From positions 1 to 64,000 of the forward strand of contig JAGXNR010000002.1 of assembly GCA_019894875.1 (NCBI GenBank): DNA of 64,000 nt, written 5' to 3'. The first letter of the stretch is position 1. The number at the start of each line of letters is the position of its first letter. The translations under genes and the position numbers were made by a program. Source of the stretch: Promethearchaeota archaeon. Its GTDB lineage: Archaea; Asgardarchaeota; Lokiarchaeia; Sigynarchaeales; SOKP01. Shown one piece after another: positions 35,381-44,011 of this stretch. The notes beneath the pieces are model-generated. The model saw only the letters and a list, made by a program, of their open reading frames with translations. It had not been told where the DNA came from and did not search any database.

Positions 35381-37354
35381 ATGAAAAATCCAACTAAAAG
35401 TGGTGAAGAAATCACAAAAAAGGAAATGGTTGGCACGCTTCAAGGGATTCCCATTGAAGGCTTATCTTATCAATCTCCCACACTTTCCGGAATAACGGAT
35501 AAAAAAGGACAATTTCGTTATATTGCTGGAGAATCTCTGGTGTTCTCCATTGGTAAATTGATTCTCGGAGAAACTGTTGTCAAAGAAACGATATCCCTGA
35601 TCGATATCATCCCGGGAGCAGAGAACTCCAGTGATCAAGGTGTTATAAATTTATGCATCTTATTACAAACGTTGAATGAGGAAAGCAATATAAACAACGG
35701 AATTCGTATTCCGGGAAATATAGCAATAATTGTTTCGGAATTTAGTGAGCAGCTAAATTTTAATCAGTCTCCCAAGGCATTTCGATCCGATCCTGTATTG
35801 ATGACCTTAATAGGAAAGTTGAATTCCGAGAAGTTATTTCCGGATACTGGCAATTTCGGTATGCGACCCTTACGAAATGCTTCAGCAGCCCAAGCCAGTT
35901 TTGAAGCAAGTTTAGATCCGAATTGTTTGGAATCAGACTGCCACAAAATTGTAGAAATATCATCAGGTAGAATTAATGGTTACGCTACTAGCAACAATAC
36001 ATATACATGGCTGGGTGTTCCTTATGCTGAACCTCCAGTAGGAGACCTGCGTTGGAAACCACCACAAGAAATAACCCCGTGGGTAGGAGTACTTGATTGT
36101 ACTCAGTGGGGAGATCAGTGCGGTCAAGGAGAGTTGGGGCCGGCTAGCCATGGTAATTTAAGCGAAGACTGCCTGAACCTGAACATCGTTGTACCCAAAA
36201 ATACTGGGAACAAGAAATTGCCAGTGATGGTCTGGTTTCATGGAGGAGGATTTCATGCCCTGTCAGCCAATAATATGACCTATAATTACACAGCTCTTCC
36301 TGCCAAAGGTGTCATCATTGTAAGCGTGAATCATCGGCTTGGTCCACTGGGTTATATGGCTCATCCAGTTTTAAGTGCAGAATCCAAGAATGGAGTTTCT
36401 GGGAACTATGGTCAGCTGGATTTGATCGCTGCTTTAAAATGGGTTAAAGAAAATATTTCCGTATTTGGTGGAGATGCCAATTGCGTAACAATTTTTGGGG
36501 AATCCGGTGGTGGTGGTAAAACCTTTAATTTGATCATTTCTCCACTTGCCAAAGGACTATTTCATCGGGCGATTATTCAAAGTGGAGTATTTTCAATAGG
36601 CCAACCTCATGCTCTGCTTCTAAACGAGGCTGAAGCCCGAGGAGAGGCTCTCGTGGAAAAACTGGGTATTAAGAGTGGTAAGGATATACTCAAAGATATG
36701 AGGGAAAAACCATGGCAGGACATAGTAAAAGCTAGTCAAGCAACAAAATTTAACGATATCCGTTTGATTACAATAGATAACTGGTATCTTTTAGATAAAG
36801 CAACTTCGTTGTTTGATAAGAAACTGCATAACGACATACCCATTATTATTGGCGCCAATCGCACAGACATGACTTACGGGATGATAGAGGGGATTAAGGA
36901 TTGGTCCACTTTGATAAGCAAAAACAGTCAATCAAACATATACTCCTACCTTTTTGGACACGTTCCAACACGCTGGCGAAAGGAAGGTGTTGTAGCATTT
37001 CATGGACTCGAAGTTCCGTATGTTTTTGGTAGTTATCGAGTAGGTCTGAATACCGTTACTATAGTGAATCTTTCCAGAACTGGAGGCGCTAAACAGCCCG
37101 ATCCAGGTATTGATGAACTAGATGATCAGATATCCAATCAAATGATGAATATGTGGGTTCAATTTGCCAAAACTGGTGATCCTAATATTCAGGGAAAAAT
37201 TGATGAAAAGACCACATGGACCGCTTACAACAGTGCTAAAGACAATTTTCTTCTTATTAGTGATGATGAGGTCGCTCTACGGATGGAAACAGGTATAACC
37301 GAGCACTATGAACCACCACCGAAAGGCATACCCCCCTTAATACCGGTTAGATAA
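35381..37354 (+). CDS. Type-B carboxylesterase with N-terminal adhesion-like domain
   Basis: A 657-residue protein. Residues about 15-180 resemble the accessory domain of bacterial surface proteins (GLSYQSPTLSGITDKKGQFRY, FSIGKLILGE). Residues 190-650 are a type-B carboxylesterase with GVPYAEPPVGDLRW, HGGGFH and the nucleophile FGESGGGG. The N-terminal domain usually occurs in secreted proteins, yet no signal peptide is present. The segment has noticeably less A+T than its flanks. It runs 9 bp before the SnoaL-like gene, likely as an operon. Transfer from bacteria is a reasonable inference. Confidence 0.85.
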   Translation: MKNPTKSGEEITKKEMVGTLQGIPIEGLSYQSPTLSGITDKKGQFRYIAGESLVFSIGKLILGETVVKETISLIDIIPGAENSSDQGVINLCILLQTLNEESNINNGIRIPGNIAIIVSEFSEQLNFNQSPKAFRSDPVLMTLIGKLNSEKLFPDTGNFGMRPLRNASAAQASFEASLDPNCLESDCHKIVEISSGRINGYATSNNTYTWLGVPYAEPPVGDLRWKPPQEITPWVGVLDCTQWGDQCGQGELGPASHGNLSEDCLNLNIVVPKNTGNKKLPVMVWFHGGGFHALSANNMTYNYTALPAKGVIIVSVNHRLGPLGYMAHPVLSAESKNGVSGNYGQLDLIAALKWVKENISVFGGDANCVTIFGESGGGGKTFNLIISPLAKGLFHRAIIQSGVFSIGQPHALLLNEAEARGEALVEKLGIKSGKDILKDMREKPWQDIVKASQATKFNDIRLITIDNWYLLDKATSLFDKKLHNDIPIIIGANRTDMTYGMIEGIKDWSTLISKNSQSNIYSYLFGHVPTRWRKEGVVAFHGLEVPYVFGSYRVGLNTVTIVNLSRTGGAKQPDPGIDELDDQISNQMMNMWVQFAKTGDPNIQGKIDEKTTWTAYNSAKDNFLLISDDEVALRMETGITEHYEPPPKGIPPLIPVR

Positions 37355-37363
37355 GGAGATAGT

Positions 37364-38218
37364 ATGAATATCAAATACAACAGAAAAAACCTTTTACAAT
37401 TTATCAATGACTACCTTGAAGCACTCTTGGTCCACGATAACACTCAGTTAAAGTTGGCTGAAAATTATAGGGCTACTGAAAACGGTGATCCATTGATTTT
37501 AGGTGAAGGGATATGGCAAACGGTTCGAACCATTATTTTACGTAAATCTTTTGTAGATGCTTCAGATAATCAGGCAGGTTTTTGGGGTGTCTTAGAAGAG
37601 AAAGACGGTGAAAAAGCCCTGTTTGTACTCCGTCTAAAAATCATGGACAATTGGATTTTGGAAATCGAAACCTTACTCTCGAGAAAAGGATGTCATCCCT
37701 TGTTCAGCCCGGATACAGCACGAAACAATCCACTTTGGGATGTGTCTATCCCGGAATCGGATCGATTGACGCGAGAGGAACTTATTCGTATTGCTGATGG
37801 TTATTTTGAAGGGATCGAGAAAGCGGATGGATCTATTGTCATGTTTCATCCGGATTGTCAACGTAAAGAAAATGGTATTAAAACAACGAACAATCCCGAT
37901 TTACTAAATTTCAGTACACAAGCCGGACTTTATCGCTTGGACTATATCAAGAAGGTTCGGGAGCGACGATATCCTATTGTGGATATTGATAGAGGTCTGG
38001 TTTGGGGGATAGTTGTTTTTGACATACCAGGGACAAATGTAGAAGATGAGCAATTCCTCGAAGGCTCTGTACAACATGATTTACGTGCTAAACCACGATG
38101 TTTATTGCTTCATGAGATCTTTAAAATTGAAGATGGTTTGATCCGGGATATCGATGCTTTTATGACTAACGCACCTCTTAACGCTACCCATGGATGGAGT
38201 AATTTGAAATACTTGTGA
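37364..38218 (+). CDS. SnoaL/NTF2-like protein
   Basis: A 284-residue protein that looks like a SnoaL/NTF2 fold: an N-terminal helix (LLQFINDYLEALLVHD), curved-sheet strands, and an EIFKIEDGLIRDIDAFM C-terminal strand typical of this fold. Related proteins occur beside esterases and in secondary metabolism, but I cannot name a substrate. AAGGAGAT precedes the ATG at good spacing. Composition is similar to the esterase upstream. Confidence 0.6.
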   Translation: MNIKYNRKNLLQFINDYLEALLVHDNTQLKLAENYRATENGDPLILGEGIWQTVRTIILRKSFVDASDNQAGFWGVLEEKDGEKALFVLRLKIMDNWILEIETLLSRKGCHPLFSPDTARNNPLWDVSIPESDRLTREELIRIADGYFEGIEKADGSIVMFHPDCQRKENGIKTTNNPDLLNFSTQAGLYRLDYIKKVRERRYPIVDIDRGLVWGIVVFDIPGTNVEDEQFLEGSVQHDLRAKPRCLLLHEIFKIEDGLIRDIDAFMTNAPLNATHGWSNLKYL

Positions 38219-38288
38219 TTAAAATTCTGGAATTATTCATTTTCACGAGCAGTTTTTTTTATTTTTATTTTTGAATACCAATGTTCAT

Positions 38289-38323
38289 GAAAGGTAAAAT
38301 CAGCGTCTGATTTCAATGAAAAT
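38289..38323 (+). repeat. Dispersed 43-bp repeat, copy 1 (truncated at 3' end)
   Basis: It shares CAGCGTCTGATTTCAATG and flanks with copies at 41731 and 43598; the match ends after about 35 nt. Confidence 0.8.
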
Positions 38324-38492
38324 CCTAAGGAAGAATAAGAAAAAAACAACTTTAATTCTTTTTAAAAATTTCCTATAACTATTGCTTTAGATTTTTACAT
38401 TATTCAGAATTTTTCCGAAGGATAATTATAAAAACTAAAAATAAGAAAGGAATAAATAACAAATGCCTATTTTCAAGTAGGGAGGTATTGAT

Positions 38493-39029
38493 ATGGAAGA
38501 CATAAATAATATGTGGATAAAAAGAATTTATGAAAAATGCAGCGGATGCAGAAGATGTGAGATTACGTGTTCTCTACATCACGAAGGGAAAATTTGGCCG
38601 GAAGCTTCAAGGGTTAGAATTTTCATGTTTGTTCCCGGAGTTGAAATACCTCATCTCTGCTTTCAATGTGATGATTACCCGTGTGTAGAGGAATGTCCCG
38701 AGGAAGCTCTCTCAATAAATGATCATACAGGAGCTATCATCACTGATAAATCGAGATGTACCGCATGTGGAATATGTATTAATGCCTGTCCTGGAAGAGT
38801 ACCACATCTCCATCCTCGAGATGACCATATAGTAATATGCGATTTATGCGGTGGAAAACCGAAATGTACAGTTGTTTGTCAGGAGGGTAAGTGGGAGGCT
38901 TTGATTCTTTTAAAGGGTCAAGATGTAGAAACGGAAAAAATATCTACTAAAACTCCTAAGGAGCTCGCATATCAAACGGCAAGAAAAATATTGGGTGAAA
39001 AAGCAACTGAAGAGGTGTATGAATGGTGA
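38493..39029 (+). CDS. Four-cluster ferredoxin, AOR electron-transfer subunit
   Basis: A 178-residue protein with four Cys groups: CSGCRRCEITC, CFQCDDYPCVEEC, CTACGICINAC and CDLCGGKPKCTVVC. This pattern is that of CooF/DmsB/HycB-type polyferredoxins holding four 4Fe-4S clusters. GGGAGG precedes the ATG. Its stop overlaps the next gene, so it is the electron-transfer partner of the AOR. Such pairs occur in bacterial AorAB and BamBC systems. Confidence 0.88.
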   Translation: MEDINNMWIKRIYEKCSGCRRCEITCSLHHEGKIWPEASRVRIFMFVPGVEIPHLCFQCDDYPCVEECPEEALSINDHTGAIITDKSRCTACGICINACPGRVPHLHPRDDHIVICDLCGGKPKCTVVCQEGKWEALILLKGQDVETEKISTKTPKELAYQTARKILGEKATEEVYEW

Positions 39030-40900
39030 ATGGTTATGCAGGAAAATTTCTGGAAATAAATCTGACAAATAAGAAAATTGAAGAACTTACATTTTCAGAG
39101 AAAATTATTCAGGATTACATAGGAGGAAGAGGTTTAGGAGTAAAAATATTGTGGGATAGGCTTGGAAATAAGTGGGAAACGATTGATCCCCTAGGTCCTG
39201 AAAATATTTTACTCATGCTTACTGGACCGTTTACAGGATATTTTCTTGGAGCTAGAACTTGCGTAACTGGAAAATCCCCCCAAGGTAATGGAATTATAGG
39301 TTCAACAGTCGGGGGAGAGTTTGGTGTGGAATTGAAATGTGCAGGTTATGACGGGATAATTTTTACGGGAAAGGCTGAAAAACCGAGTTACGTATTTATT
39401 TGTGATGATATCATAGAGATTAAAGATGCTTCACATATATGGGGAAAAACTAGCAGAGAATCAATGCGTTATCTCATAAAGGATTCGATTAATGACATCA
39501 AAAAAATTCATCCTAATTATGGGGAGTTTAAGGAACCTTCCGTTCTCTATATAGGTCCTGCTGGAGAAAACAAATCCAGAGTAGCAGCCGTAGCAGCGAA
39601 ATATACTCATGCTGCGGGTTACGGAGGATACGGTGGTGTAATGGGATCGAAAAACTTGAAGGCTGTGGTTGTAAAAGGTTTTGGTCCCTTACCAAATGTG
39701 ATTGATCAGGATAAAATGCTTGAGCTATCGCAGGAATTTTCGAATAATTGTTTTATGATAGAATTTTTTAGACGTTGGGGTACAGGATCGGGAGGATATA
39801 CATTTGGTGCTGACTCAAGTTCAGAGCCAGTTAAAAATTGGCAGGAAGAATGGCATAATGAGGAAAGTTATAAAGGGGAAGAATTTGATAAACTTTGGGT
39901 AAAAAAATACTGGGGAGATTTCGGTTGTCCTGTTACATGCCTAAAGTTGGCGGTGTTAAGAGATGGAAAATATGATGGGGCAATCTGTGATAATCCTGAT
40001 TACGAGCTTGAGGCATTCCTGGGACCAAATTTGGGTATTTTTTCACCAGAACAGAATATTTATCTTTCTTACATAATAGAAGAATTAGGATTTTGTGGTA
40101 TTCAAGGCGGTGCAATTTTGGGTTTTACTGGGGAATTATTCCAAAGAGGTATCATTTCAAAAGAAGATTTAGGAGGAATTGATCTTGAATGGGGAAATGT
40201 TGATGCTTTTGCAGAATTAGCCAGAAAAATTGCTTTTAGAGAAGGTATTGGGGATATATTAGCAGAAGGTATATATCGGGCGGCTTTAAAACTTGAAGAA
40301 ATGAAAGAGACAGAAGTACTCAAATATGCAATTCATCTTAAAGGCATGGCAATCGGAGCTCACGGTCTTAGAAGTGGTAAGGACATGGTCACAACAAGTT
40401 CAATTGGATATAGTGTATCAGTTCAAGCAGGAGACCATACATCATCAGCTGCTCTTCCTATTGATGGACGTGGAAGTGAATTACGCTCAATTATGAGTGA
40501 TTCCGGAGTATATTGTAACTTTACTACCTTTACCCTAGCTTTTGCTCAAATTGCAAGTTTCTATCAAGCAGTTACAGGTTGGGAATTAACTAAAGAAAAG
40601 TGGTTCAGTGAAAAGGCATTAAGAATTTTACAATTACAGAGAACTGTATCACTGCTTGGAGGACCGGATGCTGAATGGAGATCAAAGCAAGATGATACTC
40701 TACCGTCAAGATTTTGGGAACCTCTCCCATCGGGACCGTTTAAAGGGGAATCAATAGATAAAAATACATTCGAGAAATTAAAATCCGAATATTACACAGC
40801 AGTGGGGTGGAATGAGGAAGGTGTACCCACTTCTGAAATATTACAAAAGCTGGATTTAAAAGATGTTGAATCGAAGCTTAAAAAAGAGGGTTTGTTATAA
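39023..40900 (+). CDS. Aldehyde:ferredoxin oxidoreductase family (tungsten) enzyme
   Basis: A 625-residue AOR. The N-terminal domain binds tungstopterin (GGRGLGVKILWDRL, GPFTG, CVTGKSPQGNG, GPAGENKSRVA, VMGSKNLKAVVV). The cluster motif near residue 299 reads DFGCPVTCLK: the first of the three clustered Cys is Asp, while the other two and a later Cys (VYCNFTTF) remain. This differs from the second AOR in this window, which has the full CYACAVRC. It likely oxidises an aldehyde or related acyl compound, passing electrons to the ferredoxin encoded upstream. Substrate unknown. Confidence 0.88.
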   Translation: MVNGYAGKFLEINLTNKKIEELTFSEKIIQDYIGGRGLGVKILWDRLGNKWETIDPLGPENILLMLTGPFTGYFLGARTCVTGKSPQGNGIIGSTVGGEFGVELKCAGYDGIIFTGKAEKPSYVFICDDIIEIKDASHIWGKTSRESMRYLIKDSINDIKKIHPNYGEFKEPSVLYIGPAGENKSRVAAVAAKYTHAAGYGGYGGVMGSKNLKAVVVKGFGPLPNVIDQDKMLELSQEFSNNCFMIEFFRRWGTGSGGYTFGADSSSEPVKNWQEEWHNEESYKGEEFDKLWVKKYWGDFGCPVTCLKLAVLRDGKYDGAICDNPDYELEAFLGPNLGIFSPEQNIYLSYIIEELGFCGIQGGAILGFTGELFQRGIISKEDLGGIDLEWGNVDAFAELARKIAFREGIGDILAEGIYRAALKLEEMKETEVLKYAIHLKGMAIGAHGLRSGKDMVTTSSIGYSVSVQAGDHTSSAALPIDGRGSELRSIMSDSGVYCNFTTFTLAFAQIASFYQAVTGWELTKEKWFSEKALRILQLQRTVSLLGGPDAEWRSKQDDTLPSRFWEPLPSGPFKGESIDKNTFEKLKSEYYTAVGWNEEGVPTSEILQKLDLKDVESKLKKEGLL

Positions 40901-40976
40901 TTTCAAACCTATTTTTTGAGATTAATTTTAGGCTTATTTTTTCACCCTGTTTTTATATTTAAACAAAAAATTTCAT

Positions 40977-41012
40977 GAAAGGTAAATTCAGAGTCTGATT
41001 TCAAGGATAATT
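40977..41012 (+). repeat. Dispersed 43-bp repeat, copy 2 (divergent)
   Basis: Matches the family over its first about 28 nt (GAAAGGTAAATTCAGAGTC onward) then drifts; lies downstream of the AOR. Confidence 0.65.
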
Positions 41013-41027
41013 TCTTTGAAAAAACCC

Positions 41028-41437
41028 CTAATAAGCTATAATCTCTATTTCTTCTATTTTTTCAAAGTGTTTTACATTTCGAGTTATTATTTTGCTAATA
41101 CCATTAGATAACATAATACCTACAATAAGAATATCATTATCATCAATTTTTTGGCCTTGTGATTCCAAACTATCATAGAGACTTCAGCAGCTTTTTCCGC
41201 TTCCTTATAGCCTAAGGGGAAGATTTCCATACTACTAATAAATTCTACCCAAATCTTATACAATTCACGATATCTTTTTTCTGATATCTTTCTTTTGGTA
41301 CGTTCTAGGCCAATGTTAATTTCATAAACGCTAATTGATGTGATATGAACCAAATCCTCTTGATCAGAGATTATCTTTCTAACTTCACTGATTCCGTTTA
41401 AATAATCTATACATGAATTAGTATCAAGTATAATCAT
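41028..41437 (-). pseudogene. vapC: VapC-type PIN toxin, frameshifted
   Basis: The start MIILDTNSCIDYLNG carries the first catalytic Asp, and the frame reads as a PIN domain to EKAAEVSM. There, near 41175-41185, the frame switches; the +1 frame continues with ESQGQKIDDNDILIVGIML and RNVKHFEKIEEIEIIAY to a TAG at 41028, the normal PIN C-terminus including its Asp pair. A single missing base explains it. Either the toxin is inactivated or the base was lost in assembly. It follows the antitoxin by overlap-like spacing. Confidence 0.75.
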
Positions 41438-41438
41438 T

Positions 41439-41672
41439 TTAAGCCACCAAATCGGGTTTTTTCCAATCACGACCAGGTCGAATGGTAATATCACCCCAAA
41501 TACCCTTCTTTTCTTCTTCTGAAAGATTCCATGCTCCAAAACACTTTTCTAATTTGACTCTTTGAATTTTTAGTAATCTTAAGAATAATTCTGAGAAGCT
41601 TTCATTATCTTTCTTAATTTTCAAGAGTTTATTATATACGTCCTTAGTGATACTAATATTTTTAGAGGTCAT
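41439..41672 (-). CDS. vapB: VapB-like antitoxin
   Basis: A 77-residue protein of the archaeal VapB (DUF217-like) type: N-terminal KNISITKDVYNKLLKIKK ribbon-helix region, then DNESFSELFLRLL. The start at 41672 is chosen because TTTATATA at about 41698 would give a leaderless message. It directly precedes the frameshifted VapC. Confidence 0.72.
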   Translation of the reverse strand: MTSKNISITKDVYNKLLKIKKDNESFSELFLRLLKIQRVKLEKCFGAWNLSEEEKKGIWGDITIRPGRDWKKPDLVA

Positions 41673-41730
41673 ATGTGTACATATATACATACACACATAT
41701 ATAAATGATCCTTATTTCGCTTTCTGAATG

Positions 41731-41773
41731 GAAAGGTAAATTCAGCGTCTAATTTCAATGAAAATTTAGTGAA
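41731..41773 (+). repeat. Dispersed 43-bp repeat, copy 3
   Basis: Nearly identical to copy 4 (one substitution, CTAATTTC for CTGATTTC). Lies upstream of the antitoxin promoter, in non-coding DNA. Confidence 0.85.
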
Positions 41774-41848
41774 ATCTCTGAAGTGAAGTAGCATGAATAT
41801 TTAAAATCTATTCTATCTTAATTTCGATATATTCAGTAGGTTATAGCA

Positions 41849-41959
41849 ATGAAAATAACATTTTTAGGTACAGCGAGGGGACTTTTAACAGTAAAGAGAG
41901 GTTATCCGTCAATATTGAATGATCAATCCCTCTTATTTGACGGAAAAGTAAAAATTTAA
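41849..41959 (+). pseudogene. N-terminal stub of a metallo-beta-lactamase fold protein
   Basis: 36 codons, MKITFLGTARG...YPSILNDQSLLFDG, matching the first two strands of RNase Z-like and other MBL-fold enzymes (MKITFLGTGxG...SSxxL...LLFDxG). It ends before the metal-binding HxHxDH. It is a stub left by a deletion or insertion. Confidence 0.45.
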
Positions 41960-42046
41960 ATATCCACTTATTACTTTGTATTTTACACCGAAATCTAATA
42001 ATAAAACAAATTAAAAAATGAAATTATATAAAGGTGATACCTAAAA

Positions 42047-42361
42047 ATGATATTTATTTCATATTGGGAGTTGAATCCGGATTTTGATCCAGGAGAAATG
42101 GCTGAGATAGCACAAGAGCTCATTAGTAAGAAACTCTATCCAACTGAAGGAGTTAAACAACTAGCATATTATGTTAGTACCACGGATTATTGGGGTATTG
42201 AGATAGATGAAGCCGACAGTGAAGAAGCTATGGTAAGGAATGCTAATATGTGGAGAATGGTTAAACCAGGTTTTATTAAATTTGTTAAAACCACTCCTGC
42301 TATGGAAGTAGCTAAGGTACTCCCAGTTCTGTTAAAATTGAAAAAACAAATAAAAGGGTAA
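42047..42361 (+). CDS. Small DUF3303-like protein
   Basis: A 104-residue protein whose start MIFISYWELNPDFDP and central GIEIDEADSEEAM resemble small alpha/beta-barrel (dimeric ferredoxin-like) DUF3303 proteins. AAGGTGAT lies upstream at good spacing and TTATATAAAG before it. The function is unknown. The family match is from memory of its pattern and tentative. Confidence 0.55.
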   Translation: MIFISYWELNPDFDPGEMAEIAQELISKKLYPTEGVKQLAYYVSTTDYWGIEIDEADSEEAMVRNANMWRMVKPGFIKFVKTTPAMEVAKVLPVLLKLKKQIKG

Positions 42362-42403
42362 TATGAACGAGAGTTTCTCTTCTTACCAAAACTCCAATGT
42401 AGA

Positions 42404-42586
42404 TTATGTGGCAAAAATTATATTTCTTAATATTTTTTTTTTTAACATTCCAAATTCAATATCGCTAGTAGCAACTGAGACAAGATTTACCTTCAAAATA
42501 CTCGCTTTTAACATGAATGCTTTCCCTAATGGATATCCATGCCTAAATATTGCACTTTCATCCTGATCAGAAAGATTTTGTAAGCG
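42404..42586 (-). pseudogene. Orphan reading-frame fragment
   Basis: A 60-codon open stretch without a good start reads like real protein (DQDESAIFRHGYPLGKAFML, then VNLVSVATSDIEFGMLKKK). I do not recognise the family. It probably is the tail of a lost gene. The rest of 42362-42675 has nothing else supportable. Confidence 0.3.
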
Positions 42587-42675
42587 TTAATAAAGGTTTT
42601 ACTCTATAAAATTTCTGTATTTTTTGAAACGGTTTGGTTAATGTGAGAAAATAAAAAATTAACGGTATAAAACAT

Positions 42676-43092
42676 TTAAAAAGAATAGGTTTTCAATTTT
42701 AATGTAGGGAAGATTGTTCCGAAAGTTTTTTCAGTAGTATGCAAAGTAAGTTTTTTGTTTAACGCATAAGCTATGGCGAAGCAATCATTATATGAGAGAT
42801 TATTTGCGTGTTGACATTTTAATAGCCCTGCTTTAATCATGAGAGATTGATTTAAATTTACTAATTTAATAGGATAATTATTAAGAAATGTTGCTAATAT
42901 TGTTTCTGCTGCTACTTTTCCACTTAATTTACATATATGATAAAAAGCTTCCGCTATTAAAGGGGATAGAATGTGTGCTTCAATTGTGCTCTCTTTTATT
43001 TTTGAAAAAAGTTGTAAAATTGTTTGTGGAGTGTCTTTTGAATACAGAAGAGTAATCATTCCTGTATCTAAACAGATATCATTTTTTCCCAT
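42676..43092 (-). CDS. PIN-domain toxin (VapC-like)
   Basis: A 138-residue PIN ribonuclease. Acidic residues expected of the active site are at LDTG (Asp9), AEAF (Glu about 47) and NDCF (Asp about 102). Such toxins cut tRNA or rRNA. Its ATG overlaps the antitoxin stop (TAATG), so the pair is translationally coupled. Confidence 0.8.
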   Translation of the reverse strand: MGKNDICLDTGMITLLYSKDTPQTILQLFSKIKESTIEAHILSPLIAEAFYHICKLSGKVAAETILATFLNNYPIKLVNLNQSLMIKAGLLKCQHANNLSYNDCFAIAYALNKKLTLHTTEKTFGTIFPTLKLKTYSF

Positions 43093-43355
43093 TAAGCTTC
43101 CCTACTTAATTCTTCTATTTTACTCTTTTTCATTTGGTCTAACATTTCTTTTGTATTGTATGATGTTTTCTTCAAATCATCACTATCTTTTAATGGAATT
43201 ATCTTCAAAGTGCCTTCGTCTTCAATAATTAAAACTTTATCACCATCCTTTAATCCATAACTCTTTCTAAATGCTGCTGGTATTGTTACCATTCCTTGGT
43301 TTGTAATTGTGACCTTCTTTTCTTCAATAATTTTTTTAACATCCATTTTTGTCAC
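43092..43355 (-). CDS. AbrB/SpoVT-type antitoxin
   Basis: An 87-residue protein with the swapped-hairpin AbrB domain (VTITNQGMVTIPAAFRKSYG, then DGDKVLIIEDEGTLKIIPL, residues 15-55) and a charged helical tail that would bind the PIN toxin. A GTG start at 43355 or the ATG at 43346 is possible; the promoter box suggests a near-leaderless message. AbrB antitoxins usually repress their own operon, and an inverted repeat lies at the promoter. Confidence 0.8.
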   Translation of the reverse strand: MTKMDVKKIIEEKKVTITNQGMVTIPAAFRKSYGLKDGDKVLIIEDEGTLKIIPLKDSDDLKKTSYNTKEMLDQMKKSKIEELSREA

Positions 43356-43408
43356 TAAGTAATTTAATAGATTACTAAGTATTTATACTTTTTACTAAGG
43401 ATAGTAAT
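43354..43408. promoter_or_regulatory. Operator and TATA region of the AbrB-PIN operon
   Basis: ACTAAGTAAT (43354-43363) and ATTACTAAGT (43371-43380) contain an inverted AGTAAT/ATTACT, and ACTAAGgatAGTAAT follows at 43394-43408. The minus-strand TATA box AGTATAAATACT (43378-43389) lies between them. This fits autorepression by the AbrB protein. Confidence 0.5.
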
Positions 43409-43486
43409 TTCCTTTAGATTTCAGTGAATTATAGACGTTTTTATTAAAAAGAGGAAACCTTATTTCTTCATAGTTTGCTTAAACTA

Positions 43487-43537
43487 GTATTTTATCTCTC
43501 CTTAATGGTATTTTATCTCTCCTTACCGGTATTAAGG
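43487..43537 (+). repeat. 21-bp tandem repeat, 2.4 units
   Basis: GTATTTTATCTCTCCTTA plus three variable bases occurs twice back to back (43487-43507, 43508-43528), then a partial third unit GTATTAAGG. Non-coding. Confidence 0.7.
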
Positions 43538-43597
43538 ATCAACAGTTTTAATAAAGAGAAGAAAAGATGTTATTTTTCTTTATTGTTTGATTTACAG

Positions 43598-43640
43598 GAA
43601 AGGTAAATTCAGCGTCTGATTTCAATGAAAATTTAGTGAA
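43598..43640 (+). repeat. Dispersed 43-bp repeat, copy 4
   Basis: Full-length copy. It contains the short hairpins TCAG-CGT-CTGA and TTTCA-A-TGAAA, a layout kept in the other copies. Lies in the 380-bp gap between the AbrB promoter and the next gene. Confidence 0.85.
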
Positions 43641-43735
43641 TATAAAGAATTAAGTTAAATCAAACAATAATTCCTAAAATCAAATGAAAAAGTGAAAAAG
43701 ACAATAAATAACAAATAAGAAGAACTAAAAATAAA

Positions 43736-44011
43736 TTATGATTCTAAAGGGAAAACTTGTTCGGCTTCCTTCTCGTCAAACTCTATCTCCCGCAATTTTA
43801 TTCTGACTTCACGAGGAGAGTAGGACTTTCTTAAGACAGCCAATACGTTTTTGTGGAGAGCTTTTAAATTGTCCATACCCGCTTCACGGAAAATGTCGTT
43901 CTCGTTAAAGTTTATATTAAGGATGTCGCATAAACCCGTCAAGCACTCGCGAATGGCCTTATAATTCTCCATTACACCATCCCATTTTTCTTCAGCATAT
44001 TGTTGACCCAT
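43736..44011 (-). CDS. Small helical protein of unknown function
   Basis: 91 residues, predicted all-helical and acidic; I recognise no family. GAGGGA precedes the ATG, and TTTATATATTTTAA lies upstream as a promoter with a repeated ATATATTTTAATT. The gene signals support a real gene. Confidence 0.6.
   Translation of the reverse strand: MGQQYAEEKWDGVMENYKAIRECLTGLCDILNINFNENDIFREAGMDNLKALHKNVLAVLRKSYSPREVRIKLREIEFDEKEAEQVFPLES

Noticed and set aside
38289..43640. CRISPR array or C/D-box sRNA as explanation of the dispersed repeat
   Set aside because: Copies are kilobases apart with genes between, no regular spacers; CTGA is present but no convincing C box (RTGATGA) pairs with it.
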